Made by a program: the position numbers and the translations under genes. A DNA stretch of 64,000 bases from Coptis chinensis (Eukaryota > Streptophyta > Magnoliopsida > Ranunculales > Ranunculaceae), in NCBI GenBank assembly GCA_015680905.1, contig JADFTS010000022.1, forward strand, positions 558,001 through 622,000, in the 5' to 3' direction. Positions 36,577-48,684 of the stretch are shown piece after piece. Each line of letters starts with the position of its first letter. Position 1 is the first letter of the stretch. The notes beneath the pieces were generated by a model. The model was not told where the DNA came from. It was given only the letters and a program-made list of their open reading frames with translations, and made no database searches.

Positions 36577-38280
36577 CTCTTCTGGGATCAACCTCGCTGC
36601 ATCTTCTGGAGGTATATTCTTTGTAAGCTCCTCCAGTACTTCCCTTAAAACATTCAGAGTTGCAGAAGCCCTTTCCCATTTCATAGGTTCCTGGTCCAGC
36701 CTAACATATTTAATCAAAGAATAATTAAAAGGTAAACATCAAGTAGAACTACTAAAAATAGATCTTCCAAAAGTAAATGGGTATACTATAAAAAATCATA
36801 ATGAAGAATACACAAAAGAAAAGGCAGACTTTGATATAACGTAAACTAAAAACTAAGGGTGTGTACGCAAAAGAAAAGGCAGATTTTGATATAAGGTAAG
36901 CTAAAAACTAAGGGTGTCTTGGTTTGCCAGAAAAACATAACTTTTTAGTTTGTTGGTAGTATTTAGCTAGGAAAACGTTATCGAAAAATTTCAGGAAAAT
37001 TTATGAAAATCTTATCGGGGATTTTAGTTTTGAACCCTAATTAAAAACGTATGGAGACTTTTTGAGCTTAGCAACTTAACACAGATGAGTGAAAGACAGC
37101 GATGTTTATCTTAATCGTAACCAAGAGATAGTAATAGCTTCATGTACACAGAGAACGTTGTTGGATATTTGAATGGTAAAACTGAAACCGTATGTGTCGC
37201 TCTTGCATAAGCCAATTACTTTGGAGTTACTAGGTAGTCTGTGCATAGTGGATCAACCTAATAAATGACTCTTTAAAGAGGTCTGACGTCTGTTTGAGAT
37301 GTCTTTAATAGACACAACATTTTGAAACATTGTAGTGTCCATTCAAGTTAGTGTCTCAACTCTTCAACAGACACAATGCCAGATAGATTTTCAAGCCTTT
37401 TCAAATAGAATTCACAACACTAGACTCGATCATCTTTCTTTTGCATTATTGAATCTGTAAGTTATTTTATTTTGTTTCTACACTATCGTGGTGAGGCGGT
37501 AGACTTTGCAGAAGAATCAATATATATAGATATAACTTTTCTAACAAAATGAATATGTCAAAAGTGAAAACAAAGCAAAATACCACAAGGATAACATACT
37601 AGAACAAATATATATATAGGTGGAAGATGTTACAGTGTTAATTCGTAATGGTTGTAAAATTCCTGTAAGCGAGTAATATCCTGACTCCGATCTATGCATC
37701 CACCTTCCCTGGTCTTTGCAATCTTTAGCTGAAAATTTGAACAAGCCCACAAAAATGGAACTCAACTTATAACTCTTGCAAAAATAAGACTATATACAGA
37801 AGTGAGAGTCCCAGTCCTAAGAGACAACTCATGGAAGAAACATCTGGCAGCCCTAGTGCAGATGCAAATGATACATGCTTACCATTCAAGTATCAAAATA
37901 ATCTAAATCAACGAAAAAGGATTACCTTAAGGATAGACGTCATCCCAGTCCTGAATTGTAAAACACCTTGTCCCTCGCAATTGGGGTCCAAGTTGCGTGC
38001 CAATGAGCCAGCATGTTCGCACACTACATGGAGTGATAAAAATTAATTGTGATGACTATAATAAATGAAAGAATTAGTCTCTCTAAGCTAGTACATACAG
38101 ATTCTGGAGACAGTAGGATCTTGGTCTTGAATTTCATCAGCAACTTCAAGTATAGATTATTTTCAAGATTATATCTGTATCACTGTTTGTATCCCTATCT
38201 CTCTCCTTTCGACAAGCACGCACTAATCTCTCCCAATTCTCTTCAACTCCTTCAGATCTGTCGTTGTTATTGTTCAAGCC
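36577..38280 (-). pseudogene. Module A2: damaged callose-synthase-like exons
   Basis: Exon 1 (38099-38280) is 182 bases, not congruent with the other copies. An insertion after GATATAATC shifts the frame and brings TGA after IYT. Exon 2 (37926-38023) is intact. Exon 3 (37638-37728) has lost its 3' third and its GTATGT donor by a deletion that also removed flanking intron, and reads into TAA. Exon 4 (36577-36700) is intact (LDQEPMKWERASATLNVL). Neither defect can be bypassed within the module, and skipping exons 1 and 3 would not keep frame. A transcript would have to skip all of A2 to stay open. It pairs with B2, whose exons are intact, so the damage is specific to locus A. Confidence 0.72.
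37158..37547 (+). mobile_element. Intron-3 insertion, internally deleted copy in module A2
   Basis: Starts TTGTTGGATATT like the others but lacks about 100 bases of its right half (junction near 37480) and the CGTCTACTTA flank at its right end. Confidence 0.5.
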
Positions 38281-38558
38281 CTAAGTGAAATAGATTGTAT
38301 GTTACCAACAATTATTTGGATAAAATAGTATCCGAATTACAATTTAACGTGGAAAGGGATTCAAAAGTCGATAGATTAGTAAGTTTGGCAATTGAATTAG
38401 GCTAAATAGAATCAGAAATCAGATTCGGCACGTAATTGGAATCTAAAAAATACAGGTTCTTTGGGTGAAAGAAAAGAAAATTAATTGCAAATGACAGAAA
38501 TAGTAAATGGAGGAAGTAACAAAATCAAATCTAGAACATAAGAACTCAAAAAACGGAC

Positions 38559-40500
38559 CTCTTCTGGGATCAACCTCGCTGCATCTTCTGGAGGTATATT
38601 CTTTGTAAGCTCCTCCAGTACTTCCCTTAAAACATTCAGAGTTGCAGAAACCCTTTCCCATTTCATACTTTCCTGGTCCAGCCTAACATATTTAATCAAA
38701 GAATAATTAAAAGATAAACATCAAGTAGAACTACTAAAAATAGATCTTCCAAAAGGAAATGGGGATACTATAAAAAATCATAATGAAGAATACACAAAAG
38801 AAAAGGCAGACTTTGATATAACGTAAACTAAAAACTAAGGGTGTGTACGCAAAAGAAAAGGCAGATTTTGCTATAAGGTAAGCTAAAAACTAAGGGTGTC
38901 TTGGTTTGCCAGAAAACATAACTTTTTAGTCTGTTGGTAGTATTTAGCTAGGAAAACGTTATCGAAAAATTTCAGGAAAAATTTATGAAAATCTTATCGG
39001 GCATTTTAGTTTTGAACCCTAATTAAAAATGTATGGAGACTTTTTGAGCTTAGCAACTTAACACAGATGAGTGAAAGACAGCGATGTTTATCTTAATCGT
39101 AACCAAGAGATAGTAATAGCTTCATGTACACAGAGAACGTTGTTGGATATTTGAATGGTAAAACTGAAACCGTATGTGTCACTCTTGCATAAGCCAATTA
39201 CTTTGGAGTTACTAGGCAGTCTGTGCATAGTGGATCAACCTAATAAATGACTGTTTAAAGAGGTCTGATGTCTGTTTGAGATGTCTCTAATAAACACAAC
39301 ATTTTGAAACATTGTAGTGTCCATTCAAGTTAGTGTCTCAACAGACACAATGCCAGATAGATCTCCAAGCCTTTTCAAATAGAATTCACAACACTAGACT
39401 CGATCAATCATCTTTCTTTTGCATTATTGAATCTGTAAGTTATTTTATTTTGTTTCTTTTTCAGTTATTGTTACTCTCCATCATTCTCTATTACTGTTTT
39501 CCAAGAAACAGTGGTGACGGTATCTATACTGTATCAATCTCTTTACTATCTATCTTGTGTGTGTACACTATCATGGTAGGGCGGTAAACTTTGCAGAAGA
39601 ATCAATATATATAGATATAACTTTTCTAACAAACGTCTACTTAAAATGAATACGTCAAAAGTGAAAACAAAGCAAAATACCACAATGACAACATACTAGA
39701 ACAAAAATAAAAAAATATATATATAAAATTGCGCACCCATATGTATATTAGGTGGAAGATGTTACAGTTTTAGGACATACCCATGTCGAAAAACACCAAA
39801 AGTACTGGACTCTCTCAACATTAATTCGTAATGCTTGTAATCCTTGTAAAATTCCTGTAAGTGAGTAATATCCTGACTCCGATCTATGCGTCCACCTTCC
39901 CTGGTCTTTGCAATCTTTAGCTGAAAATTTGAACAAGCCCACAAAAATGGAACTCAACTTATAACTCTTGCAAAAATAAGACTATACATATAGAAGTGAG
40001 AGTCCCAGTCCTAAGAGACAACTCATGGGAGAAACATCTGGCAGATGCAAATGATACATGCTTACCATTCAAGTATGAAAATAATCTAAATCAACGAAAA
40101 AGGATTACCTTAACGACAGACGCCATCCCAGTCTTGAATTGTAAAACACCTCGCCCCTCGCAATTGGGGTCCAAGTTGAGTGCCAATGAGTAAGCATGTT
40201 CGCACACTACATGGAGTGATAAAACCTGAGATAAACTTAACTGTGATGACTATAATAAATGAAGGAATTAGTACATACAGATTCTGGAGACATTAGGATC
40301 TTGGTCTTGAATTTCATCAGCGGCTTCAAGTATAGATTTGATTATGTTTGTGTCCCTACGAAGAAGAAGACAAGCACGCACTAATCGCTCCCAATTCTCT
40401 TCAACTGAATTGATGTCACTAAAAGTAAAGTGGAAATCGTCTTCAACTGAATTGATTTCACTAAAAGTAACGTGGAAATCGTCTTCAACTCCCCAGACAT
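38559..40500 (-). CDS. Module A1: first callose-synthase-like module of locus A
   Basis: Exons lie at 40279 to about 40500, 40109-40206, 39781-39920 and 38559-38682; donors are GTATGT, GTAATC, GTATGT and GTCCGT. Exon 1 encodes VEENWERLVRACLLLRRD, then IKSILEAADEIQDQDPNVSRI. Exon 3 ends HYELMLRESSTFGVFRHG. Two 14-codon repeats (VEDDFHFTFSDINS type) precede the conserved part. The only nearby ATG (40498-40500) is in the +1 frame and stops at TAG inside NWERL. Alignment with other modules suggests one base was lost in the GGAGGA stretch just after it, which would explain the frame offset. Translation start is therefore unresolved. Upstream lie the promoter region and a B12D gene. Confidence 0.62.
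39140..39632 (+). mobile_element. Intron-3 insertion, copy in module A1
   Basis: 493 bp with the same TTGTTGGA start and TTGTTAGA end (opposite strand) flanked by ACG. A GTAAGT followed 30 bases later by TTTCTTTTTCAG lies on its plus strand; this is too short to be an intron. Confidence 0.5.
40406..40489 (-). repeat. 42-bp in-frame tandem duplication in the first exon of locus A
   Basis: Two 42-base copies (40406-40447 and 40448-40489) differ at two bases and encode 14 residues each, so frame is kept. Locus B lacks the duplication. Confidence 0.85.
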
Positions 40501-40812
40501 GTCGCTTTTATTTAAATCCTTCTTATTAAAACCCTTCAAATACCTTTTAAAAATATTCATCGTTCAGCCTAATTATTGTTGACAGGACGATGATAAGAAA
40601 TGAGATTGTAGCTAGGACAACACGTACTTCCACCCGACACACGTGTGGGTCTGACTCAGTTTGCCTTTTATATTAATACATCAATAGTAAACACCAAGTA
40701 TGAGATCACAGCTCAAGTTCATTGTTAAACCAATGTTTGGGATTACAAAACAACAATCAACAGAAATTTGTACTCCTTTGGACAAAAACTAGTACATCCT
40801 ACTTTCTAACAC
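40501..40812 (-). promoter_or_regulatory. Presumed promoter region of locus A
   Basis: About 310 bases separate the first exon of locus A from the stop of the B12D gene, which reads the same way. A palindromic CACGTG (G-box core) sits at 40640-40645, about 140 bases before the ATG at 40500. T/A-rich TATA-like words (TTTAAAAGG, TTTAAATAAAAG) lie within 65 bases of it. Bases 40501 to about 40670 are homologous to sequences on both sides of the Helitron near locus B. Confidence 0.4.
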
Positions 40813-41219
40813 TCAAGCACCAGTTTGTTTTGGCCCTGAGAAGAATTGGTTGAGGGATGGCATTATCTCAGGGGATCGATTCCGGACGTACTTATATTTC
40901 TCACCCTCTGCAAAATTGTCAAGCACCCCTGCAGCTCTGTTTTGTTTGGTGACCCTGGAAAAAACAAACAAATCAATAGATATATAATATAATAGCTAAC
41001 GAACACATCAACCTAGCTACTGATGTAGTTCACATATAACCGTGACCAGTAACCTGGCATGTATATGTCTGCACGTATGTTTTCGTTTGGGTGGAGGGTT
41101 TAGGGACCTGTTAATAGGCAGAAAACTCACCGCACTTCAGGGTTGGTGCGAAGGTTCCGCAGCAACTGCATGCTGCACAAACCAGCAACTGCTACGACCG
41201 GAGCAAGAAGTGGATAAAC
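40813..41219 (-). CDS. B12D-family protein, last two exons (5' exon not found)
   Basis: Exon 41131-41219 encodes VYPLLAPVVAVAG, a hydrophobic segment, then LRNLRTNPEVR. The donor is GTGAGT. Exon 40813-40954 (acceptor TTTTCCAG) continues in phase 2 with VTKQNRAAGVLDNFAEGEKY, then a segment ending RSPEIMPSLNQFFSGP and a stop. This is the B12D/MLRQ-like family: small, single-membrane-segment proteins of about 90 residues, associated with mitochondria and with seed, senescence and low-oxygen responses. The usual first exon, encoding a short start ending in R-P-E, should precede a phase-0 acceptor at 41220. I could not find it up to 43.2 kb, so it may be far upstream, very short or lost. The two exons themselves show no damage. 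Confidence 0.8.
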
Positions 41220-42460
41220 CTACAAATATCAAAGAAAACAGACACGTACGTCAATATTGTTATAGAAATCCTTTATTCCACATGTTGAACGCATTTCATT
41301 TATTGAACCAAATAATTTGTACCCTTTACGTAAGTGGTAAGAGGTGAAATCGAATCTTGCATAAGCATATTATTGGACCATGTAAATACTTTCCGTTCTA
41401 CATTACACTACATATCTTCATACACCAAGTCGTGCGCAATCCTGCAGCTCAGCCACTATATCAATCAATGAGACATTTACTTTGTAACAGCAGGAGTAAT
41501 GTCAAATCATCAAGATAGCACAAAATATGGATCTACACTTGATAACGCCCTGGAGCAAATAAAGAATGTAAGTTCAAACATCTATAAATAGAGAGAGATG
41601 AACTAGGCTTTGATTCAGGTTTATCCTAAGAAACTTGATACATAGGCAACTCTTATCCCAAGAAAAGTACAACCATTCTATATCACACAAATCATCAGGT
41701 CGTTGTCCAGTAAACACCAAACCTTTACATTAAACCCCTACATACCACATGGGAGAATCGCGTGATCCAACCCCAAAATCGAGGACCTCTCACTATTTAT
41801 CCATGGGAGTGTCAGTTTGACTATATGAATTGGTATGAAATGAATACTCACATTTGAATGATAAATTGTGAGCTTCCTCTTCATTTCTCCCTACAGACAC
41901 TTCATAGTTATAGTACTCAACTGGTGAGGTTTGTGATTTGATAATTGTAGTTATGCTATTTTCAAATTGTAAATACTAAATTAGTTTTGTATATTTATTT
42001 TTTTGACAGAACAACATCCTCAACGAATCACATGCTGGAGAGAGGTATGCAATTAGGTGGGGCCTGCGATTCCCAATGAAGCAAGGACCGAGTTCTTCAA
42101 TGTGGAAAACTTGACCCGGTGCAAGTTTATTGGTGGTCACTACCGTCGTGATTGTGTTTGATAAATTTGGTATATGGATTAGGGTTTATGTGTAATTTGA
42201 TGGATTTGGTGTATGGTTTTAGTGGAAATCTAGTTTGCAAATGGTATATGAATGTATGGAATTTTAAGTTATTTGTATATGAATTATTACTTTTTTATTT
42301 AGATGTATAGTTAGTTTTTATTTGATCATTTGAATTTGGTTTGGATATGAAATGAATAAAATAAACAAAAAATATATTTGCTTGGATTTTGGTCCATACG
42401 ACAAAACCATCCAAAACGACATGACCATGTCGCTACCTGAGCTTTTGTGCTTTAACGACC

Positions 42461-42520
42461 GCTTCAAGTCCCTCAACAACCTCTTCAAATCCCTCAACAA
42501 TCTCTTCAAATCGCTTCAGT
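42461..42520 (+). repeat. 21-bp minisatellite, about three imperfect copies
   Basis: The phrase CCTCAACAACCTCTTCAAAT recurs every 21 bases with small changes. Both strands are open through it, which explains short artefactual reading frames here. Confidence 0.7.
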
Positions 42521-42558
42521 ATAGATATAAACGCATCTTCAGATCGTTTAAACCATGT

Positions 42559-42720
42559 CGTCCAAATATTTTTTACTCGACACATTTGACCTAAACAAAC
42601 TACTTGGGTATGCAACTAAACGACTCAACCATAACGTCCAAATATTTTTTACTCGAGACACTTGGCCTTAATGGCCTACGCAGATATACAACTAAACGAC
42701 TCAACCATGCCGTTCCAAAT
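42559..42720 (+). repeat. 76-bp tandem duplication
   Basis: CGTCCAAATATTTTTTACTCG starts at 42559 and again 76 bases later at 42635; a third partial start (CGTTCCAAAT) lies at 42711. The halves end with ACTAAACGACTCAACCAT. Confidence 0.75.
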
Positions 42721-43409
42721 CTTGAAATTTTGACATATTTCAAAAATTTTGAATGAGTATATTGATGTTTGTGCAAAATTTCAAACATTTGTAGAAATTT
42801 TGAAATTTTAATTATAAAATTTTGAGTAAAATTTGAAATTAAGATATCTATTGAGATTTTGGTACGAAATTTGTAAACTCTGAACTCTAAAGTAGTTGTT
42901 GATTCACAATTGCACAAAATAAAATGAAAAAAAACAAGTTTATATTTAAAATTAAACATTATTTAAAATTTGCAAATGTTTGATTGAGTTGTTTAGGACT
43001 TAAGATATAATTTATAGGGATCAGGATTTAGGACTCGAGTTTTAAATGGTGGGGAGAAAAGTGGATGGAGAAGGGCTATAAGAAGTTGCCAACATGTTAA
43101 CTTTAGTTGGGGTACCTAACACAAAATAGTTTTTTTAGGTCAATGATAAATTTGTAATAAATATTTTTTTTGGGTCTGCCTAACACGAAATGGAAGGTGC
43201 TCCGTTGCGAAAACCTTTTTTATTGGTGAAGCTAATGACACTTTGATAGCTTGAATAATGACTAATCTAATGATAATTTTGACGGTATTGGAATTTGGGA
43301 TTTTTTTTTAAAACTACATGATGAATATATTTAACAAAAATCACACAACATGCTTGCATACAAACTTGTTGAGTTTGATGGCACAATGTACATGAATAAT
43401 TGCTCAAGT

Positions 43410-44474
43410 TTATTCAACACGTGAATGGGAAGGTCCACTAATATTTGTGGAACTACCTCCCCGTTTGCTTCTGCCTGTTGAGACACTGTATGGATAATAC
43501 GGATCAGGAGGTGATCCAAGTTGTTTATTCCCATTAAGTAACTGCACCACATCACTCATCGTTGGCCTGTCCTCGGGCCTATATTGAGTACACCATAACG
43601 CGGTCGTACATAATATCTTTGCTTTCAATCTATCCGAGTCCTTGATGGCACAATACTCCATAACTTCATCTAGTTGTCCTTTCTTAAACTTCTCCCAAAC
43701 TAGTCCAGGAATCCAATTTTGACCATCAACATTCCTCCTTCTCCCCAAAACTTCAAACAACATCATTCCAAAACTGTAAGTATCGCTTTTAGGAGTCACT
43801 GGCATTTGCATCCACATTTCTGGGGCAGCATAGCTACGTGTCCCCCTAAACTCAATCAAAGATATATGGCTTAAATCTCTTTGAGATATCTTAGCCATTC
43901 CAAAATCTGCAACTTTAGGAGAAAGTTTAGAGTTAAGGAGCACATTACCAGGCTTTACGTCATAGTGAATTATTTCCTCATCACAACCATCGTGCAAATA
44001 AGATAGCCCCTTTGCTGTCCCAATTGCAATTTCATACAAATTCTCCCACTGTAAATTAAGGTGATTCTCATATAAAACCTTATCCAAAGATCCATTCTCT
44101 AAGTACTCATACACAAGTGCTTTCATATTGACCTCAAAGCAATACCCAAAAAGCCTAACTAAGTGTCGATGCAAAGTACTACTCATTGTTCTCACTTCAG
44201 CCATGAATGTGTATTCCATAACATTCACGGAGTTGTCTCTTAGTTTCTTCACGGCTACTGGCACACCATCAGAAAATTTACCTTTAAAGACATCTCCATA
44301 CGCACCAGAACCTATTTGATTAGTGAAATTTTCTGTAATTCTCGAAAGTTCGCCACTTGAATAGTGTTGCATTTTCTTTCTTTCTAGTTCACCTAAAAAC
44401 ATTCCCATTGAACTTGGGTTATTGGCTATTTTCTCTGGAGATTTCTCCTGGGGCTCATCAGAACCTCTTGAAAC
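43410..44474 (-). CDS. Kinase exon of locus B (receptor-like-kinase-type Ser/Thr kinase)
   Basis: This is a 354-residue paralogue of 28187-29251. The 332 residues from the ATG at 44408 differ at 11 positions (97% identical). All catalytic residues are kept: GSGAYG loop, VAVKK, HYDVKPGN, DFG and APE. Differences include I131T and R176Q, and F253C and S273C, which restores the ALWC cysteine. As in locus A, the frame stays open upstream to an acceptor (TTTCTAACAG) at 44475 in phase 0, with no ectodomain or membrane segment. The predicted role is a cytoplasmic non-RD serine/threonine kinase; non-RD kinases of plants are often tied to immune signalling. Its upstream exons in this locus are the three intact callose-synthase-like modules. 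The sequence 3' of the stop is also duplicated between the loci. Confidence 0.88.
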   Translation of the reverse strand, partial: VSRGSDEPQEKSPEKIANNPSSMGMFLGELERKKMQHYSSGELSRITENFTNQIGSGAYGDVFKGKFSDGVPVAVKKLRDNSVNVMEYTFMAEVRTMSSTLHRHLVRLFGYCFEVNMKALVYEYLENGSLDKVLYENHLNLQWENLYEIAIGTAKGLSYLHDGCDEEIIHYDVKPGNVLLNSKLSPKVADFGMAKISQRDLSHISLIEFRGTRSYAAPEMWMQMPVTPKSDTYSFGMMLFEVLGRRRNVDGQNWIPGLVWEKFKKGQLDEVMEYCAIKDSDRLKAKILCTTALWCTQYRPEDRPTMSDVVQLLNGNKQLGSPPDPYYPYSVSTGRSKRGGSSTNISGPSHSRVE

Positions 44475-47400
44475 CTGTTAGAAATAAGCAACATTTGTAT
44501 AAACATTAAGCTGAACATCTCATGGCAATCATTTAAATGACATCACCAAACACTGTAATGAAGAGATAATAGAAATGAAAGGGAGTAAAAAGATCAAACA
44601 GTCCAAAGGTCCTAAACAATTACAGCAATATAATAAGAAGCTCAGCCTATTCTAGGATAACAAAGCCATTGGAAATGACCCTTCCTCCATATCCTTCAGA
44701 AACAAGTGAGGGGGGGTTGAGGTGAATACACATAAACATCGTTCAACTTCCATTCCTTAATTAAATCCCCAAACTCCTTGTTGAACTGATAAAAAATACT
44801 ATAATACTAATAAAATCACAATCAAATCCCACCTCCATTACTTGAAATCCTCAATAGCTCACTAAACAATGTACAATTAATCCCTACAACATATGACTGT
44901 AGAAACAAATTATTACCATTTCCTTTTCAGTAGACTCAGGCCTCGCAATTAGCCTCTGAAAAAGAAATTTGTCCATACAGGGGAGCTCCCCGTTGCTCTT
45001 GCACTGTAACTAATTTAACCGGGGGGGGGGGGTTGTTATTATTATTATTATAATATTAATAGACTAAAAGAAGAAAGAAATCTTCAAAATTACCGTAGAT
45101 CCCTGAATTGAATTCCAGTCAGCTTCAACTTGTCCAAGATTTACACCAAAACAGCACTAAATTGAATTCCATCCAAAATGGCTTATTCACTTTAAACAAC
45201 AATCTAAACTGGAGTCAAACTGTGATTATATCATATTTAAAATTTTTAAAGATTAAAGGTGGGACTTAGTAGTCATAATAAAACGAGATTCAGCAGTAAG
45301 AGCCCTAAGTGAAATAGATTGTATGTTACCAACAATTATTTGGATAAAATAGTATCTGAATTACAATTTAATGTGGAAAGGGAATAAATTAATAAGTTCA
45401 ATAGAATCAGAAATCAGATTCGGCACGGAATTGGAATCTAAAAATTGCAGGCTCTTACGGAGAAATAATTTTTTTTTTGTAAACAACACAAATAGTGAAT
45501 GAAGTAACAAATCAAATTTAGCACATATGAACTCAAAAAACGGACCTCTTCTGGAATCAACCTCTCTGCACCTTCTGGAGGTAACTCCTTCGTAAGCTCC
45601 TCTAGCACTTCCCCTAAAACCTTCAGAGTTGCAAAAACCCTTTCCCGTTTCACGGTTTTCTGCTCCAACCTAACACATTGAATAATTAAAATATAAACAG
45701 CAAGTAGAACTCTTAAAAATAGATTTTCCAAAAGGAAATTGGGATGCTATGAAAAATGAAAAAGAAGAATATACGCAAAAGAAGAGGCAGACTTTGCTAT
45801 AAGGTAAACTAAAAATCAAGGGAGTGTTGGTTTTCCAGAAAACATAACTTTTTAGTTCATTGACAGTATTTAGCAAGGGAAACGTTGTCAGTGAATTTCA
45901 GGCAAAATCTATGCAAATCTTCTTGGGCCTTTTAGCGTTGAACCCTATTAGTTTAAATATGTATGCAGATTTTTTTTAGCTTAGCAACTTAACGCAGATG
46001 AGTGAAAGAGACAGATGTTTATCTTAATTGTAACCACGAGATAGTATGCAATCGCTTCAGGTACACAGAGAATGTCTACTTGAATGAATAAGTGAAAAGT
46101 AAGAAAAGAAAACTACCACAGAGAATATATGGGAACAAAAACATATAAAAAATCGCACGCCCACACACAAACGCCCACACAAATAATTATGTGGAAGATG
46201 TTACAGTTGTAGGACATACTCTCCAGAAACACCAGACTCCCTTAATTTGATTTCGTCCTCACGAAGCTCATCTACCTTGTTCTTCGCTCTGTAATGCTTG
46301 TAAAATTCCTGTAAGCGAGTAATATCCTGATTCTGATCTATGCTTCCACGTTCCCTCCTTTCAAACATTTCCTGAAAATTTGAACAAGCCCACCAAAATG
46401 GAACTCAACTTTCACGACACTGTCACACACACCCATAACTCTTGCAAAAAGAAGACTATAGAAGTGAGAGTCCCAGTCCTAAGAGACAAGTCAGACAACT
46501 CATGGGAGAAACATCTGGCAGCCCTAGTGCAGATGCAAATGATACACGCTTACCATTCAAGTATCAAAATAATCTAAATCAACGAAAAAGGATTACCTTA
46601 ATGACAGACGCCATCCCAGTCCTGAATTGAAAAACATCTCTTCCCTCGCTATTGGGGTCCAAGTTCAGTGCCAATGAGTAAGCTCGGTCGCACACTACAT
46701 GGAGTAATACAACACTAACTAACAATCAAAGAGTTGCCTCCTAGGCACCTAGCTAGATGCAGAAAAAGGACAATAAACGGAGGTAATGAAATCCACAACA
46801 CAGGGCACAAGTAGCCTATTCATGTTGACTAATCCAGTTTCAATCTCGATAATATTTTTCGTAAACCATTGAAACGCATGAATGAATAAAAACAGGTTGA
46901 GTAATAAAACCTCAATTCCTCAAAAATCGACATTTTTTATATTAATTTTGATAACTATAAATGATGGATTCAAAGTTAGAGTAAGTAAAATCCAAAACAA
47001 TAAATTACTCTCTCTAACTAAGTTAAAGTACATACAGATAATGGGGACACTAGGATCTTGGTTTTGAATTTCATCAGCGGCTATAAGAATAGCATCAATA
47101 ATAGCTCTATTCTTATTCTCCAGGGAAGTTGGAACTAGACACGCGCGCACTAATCGCTCCCAATTCTCTTCAACTCCACCAGATCTGTTGTTGTTATTGT
47201 TCGAGCCCTAAGTGAAATAGATTGTATGTTACCAACAATTATTTGGATAAAATAGTATCTAAATTACATTTTAACGTGGAAAGGGATTCAAAAGTCGATA
47301 GATTAGTAAGTTTGGCAATTGAATTAGGCTAAATAGAATCAGAAATCAGATTCGGCACGGAATTGGAATTGGAATCTAAAAAATACAGGCTCTTCGGGTG

Positions 47401-48625
47401 AAAGAAAAGAAAATTAATTGCAAACGACAGAAATAGTAAATGGAGGAAGTAACAAAATCAAATCTAGCACATAAGAACTCAAAAACCGGACCTCTTCTGG
47501 GATCAACCTCGCTGCATCTTCTGGAGGTATATTATTTGAAAGCTCCTCCAATACTTCCCTTAAAACATTCAGAGTTGCAGAAACCCTTTCCCATTTCATA
47601 CTTTCCTGGTCCAGCCTAACATATTTATTCAAAGAATAATTAAAAGATAAACATCAAGTAGAACTAATAAAAATAGATCTTCCAAAAGGAAATGGGGAAC
47701 CTATAAAAAATCATAATGAAGAATACACAAAAGAGAAGGCAGACTTTGATATAACGTAAACTAAAAACTAAGGGTGTGTACGCAAAAGAAAAGGCAGATT
47801 TTGCTATAAGGTAAGCTAAAAACTAAGGGTGTCTTGGTTTGCCAGAAAACATAACTTTTTAGTCTGTTGGTAGTATTTAGCTAGGAAAACGTTATCGAAA
47901 AATTTCAGGAAAAATTTATGAAAATCTTATCGGGCATTTTAGTTTTGAACCCTAATTAAAAACGTATGGAGACTTTTTGAGCTTAGCAACTTAACACAGA
48001 TGAGTGAAAGACAGCGATGTTTATCTTAATCGTAACCAAGAGATAGTAATAGCTTCATGTACACAGAGAATGTTGTTGGATATTTGAATGGTAAAACTGA
48101 AACCGTATGTGTCACTCTTGCATAAGCCAATTACTTTGGAGTTACTAGGCAGTCTGTGCATAGTGGATCAACCTAATAAATGACTGTTTAAAGAGGTCTG
48201 ATGTCTGTTTGAGATGTCTCTAATAAACACAACATTTTGAAACACTGTAGTGTCCATTCAAGTTAGTGTCTCAACAGACACAATGCCAGATAGATCTCCA
48301 AGCCTTTTCAAATAGACATCACAACACTAGACTCGATCATCTTTCTTTTGCATTATTGAATCTGTAAGTTATTTTATTTTGTTTCTTTTTCAGTTATTGT
48401 TACTCTCCATCATTCTCTATTACTGTTTTCCAAGAAACAGTGGTGACGGTATCTATACTGTATCAATCTCTTTACTATCTATCTTGTGCGTGTACACGAT
48501 CATGGTGAGCCGGTAGACTTTGCAGAAGAATCAATATATATATAGATATAACTTTTCTAACAAACGTCTACTTAAAATGAATACGTCAAAAGTGAAAACA
48601 AAGCAAAATACCACAATGATAACAT

Positions 48626-48684
<59 letters not shown>

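Larger units (their letters stand above)
28187..40500 (-). pseudogene. Locus A gene model: five modules plus kinase, partly broken
   Basis: This has the same architecture as locus B with two more modules. Order from the 5' end: A1 (open), A2 (frameshift in exon 1, truncated exon 3), A3 (2-base deletion in exon 2), A4 (open), A5 (open), kinase. A full-length product is impossible without skipping A2 and repairing A3 by an alternative acceptor. Because modules are phase-symmetric, a transcript skipping A2 and A3 as whole blocks would still be in frame. The kinase itself is undamaged, so a shorter product remains possible. Confidence 0.5.
41220..43231. other. Intergenic DNA between the B12D gene and locus B
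   Basis: AT-rich, with no recognised coding region. It holds two small repeat clusters (annotated separately). The part near 42700-42960 is very rich in repeated AAATTTTGAAATTT-type words. Confidence 0.55.

Noticed and set aside
38443..38661. Second-frame open stretches over exon 4 of the modules (also 32392-32574, 36461-36679, 49526-49744)
   Set aside because: These are shadows in another frame of the LDQES...LIPEE exon. Conservation follows from the real frame.
42352..42615. Overlapping open frames on both strands near 42.4-42.6 kb
   Set aside because: Produced by the 21-bp minisatellite, which has no stop in several frames.
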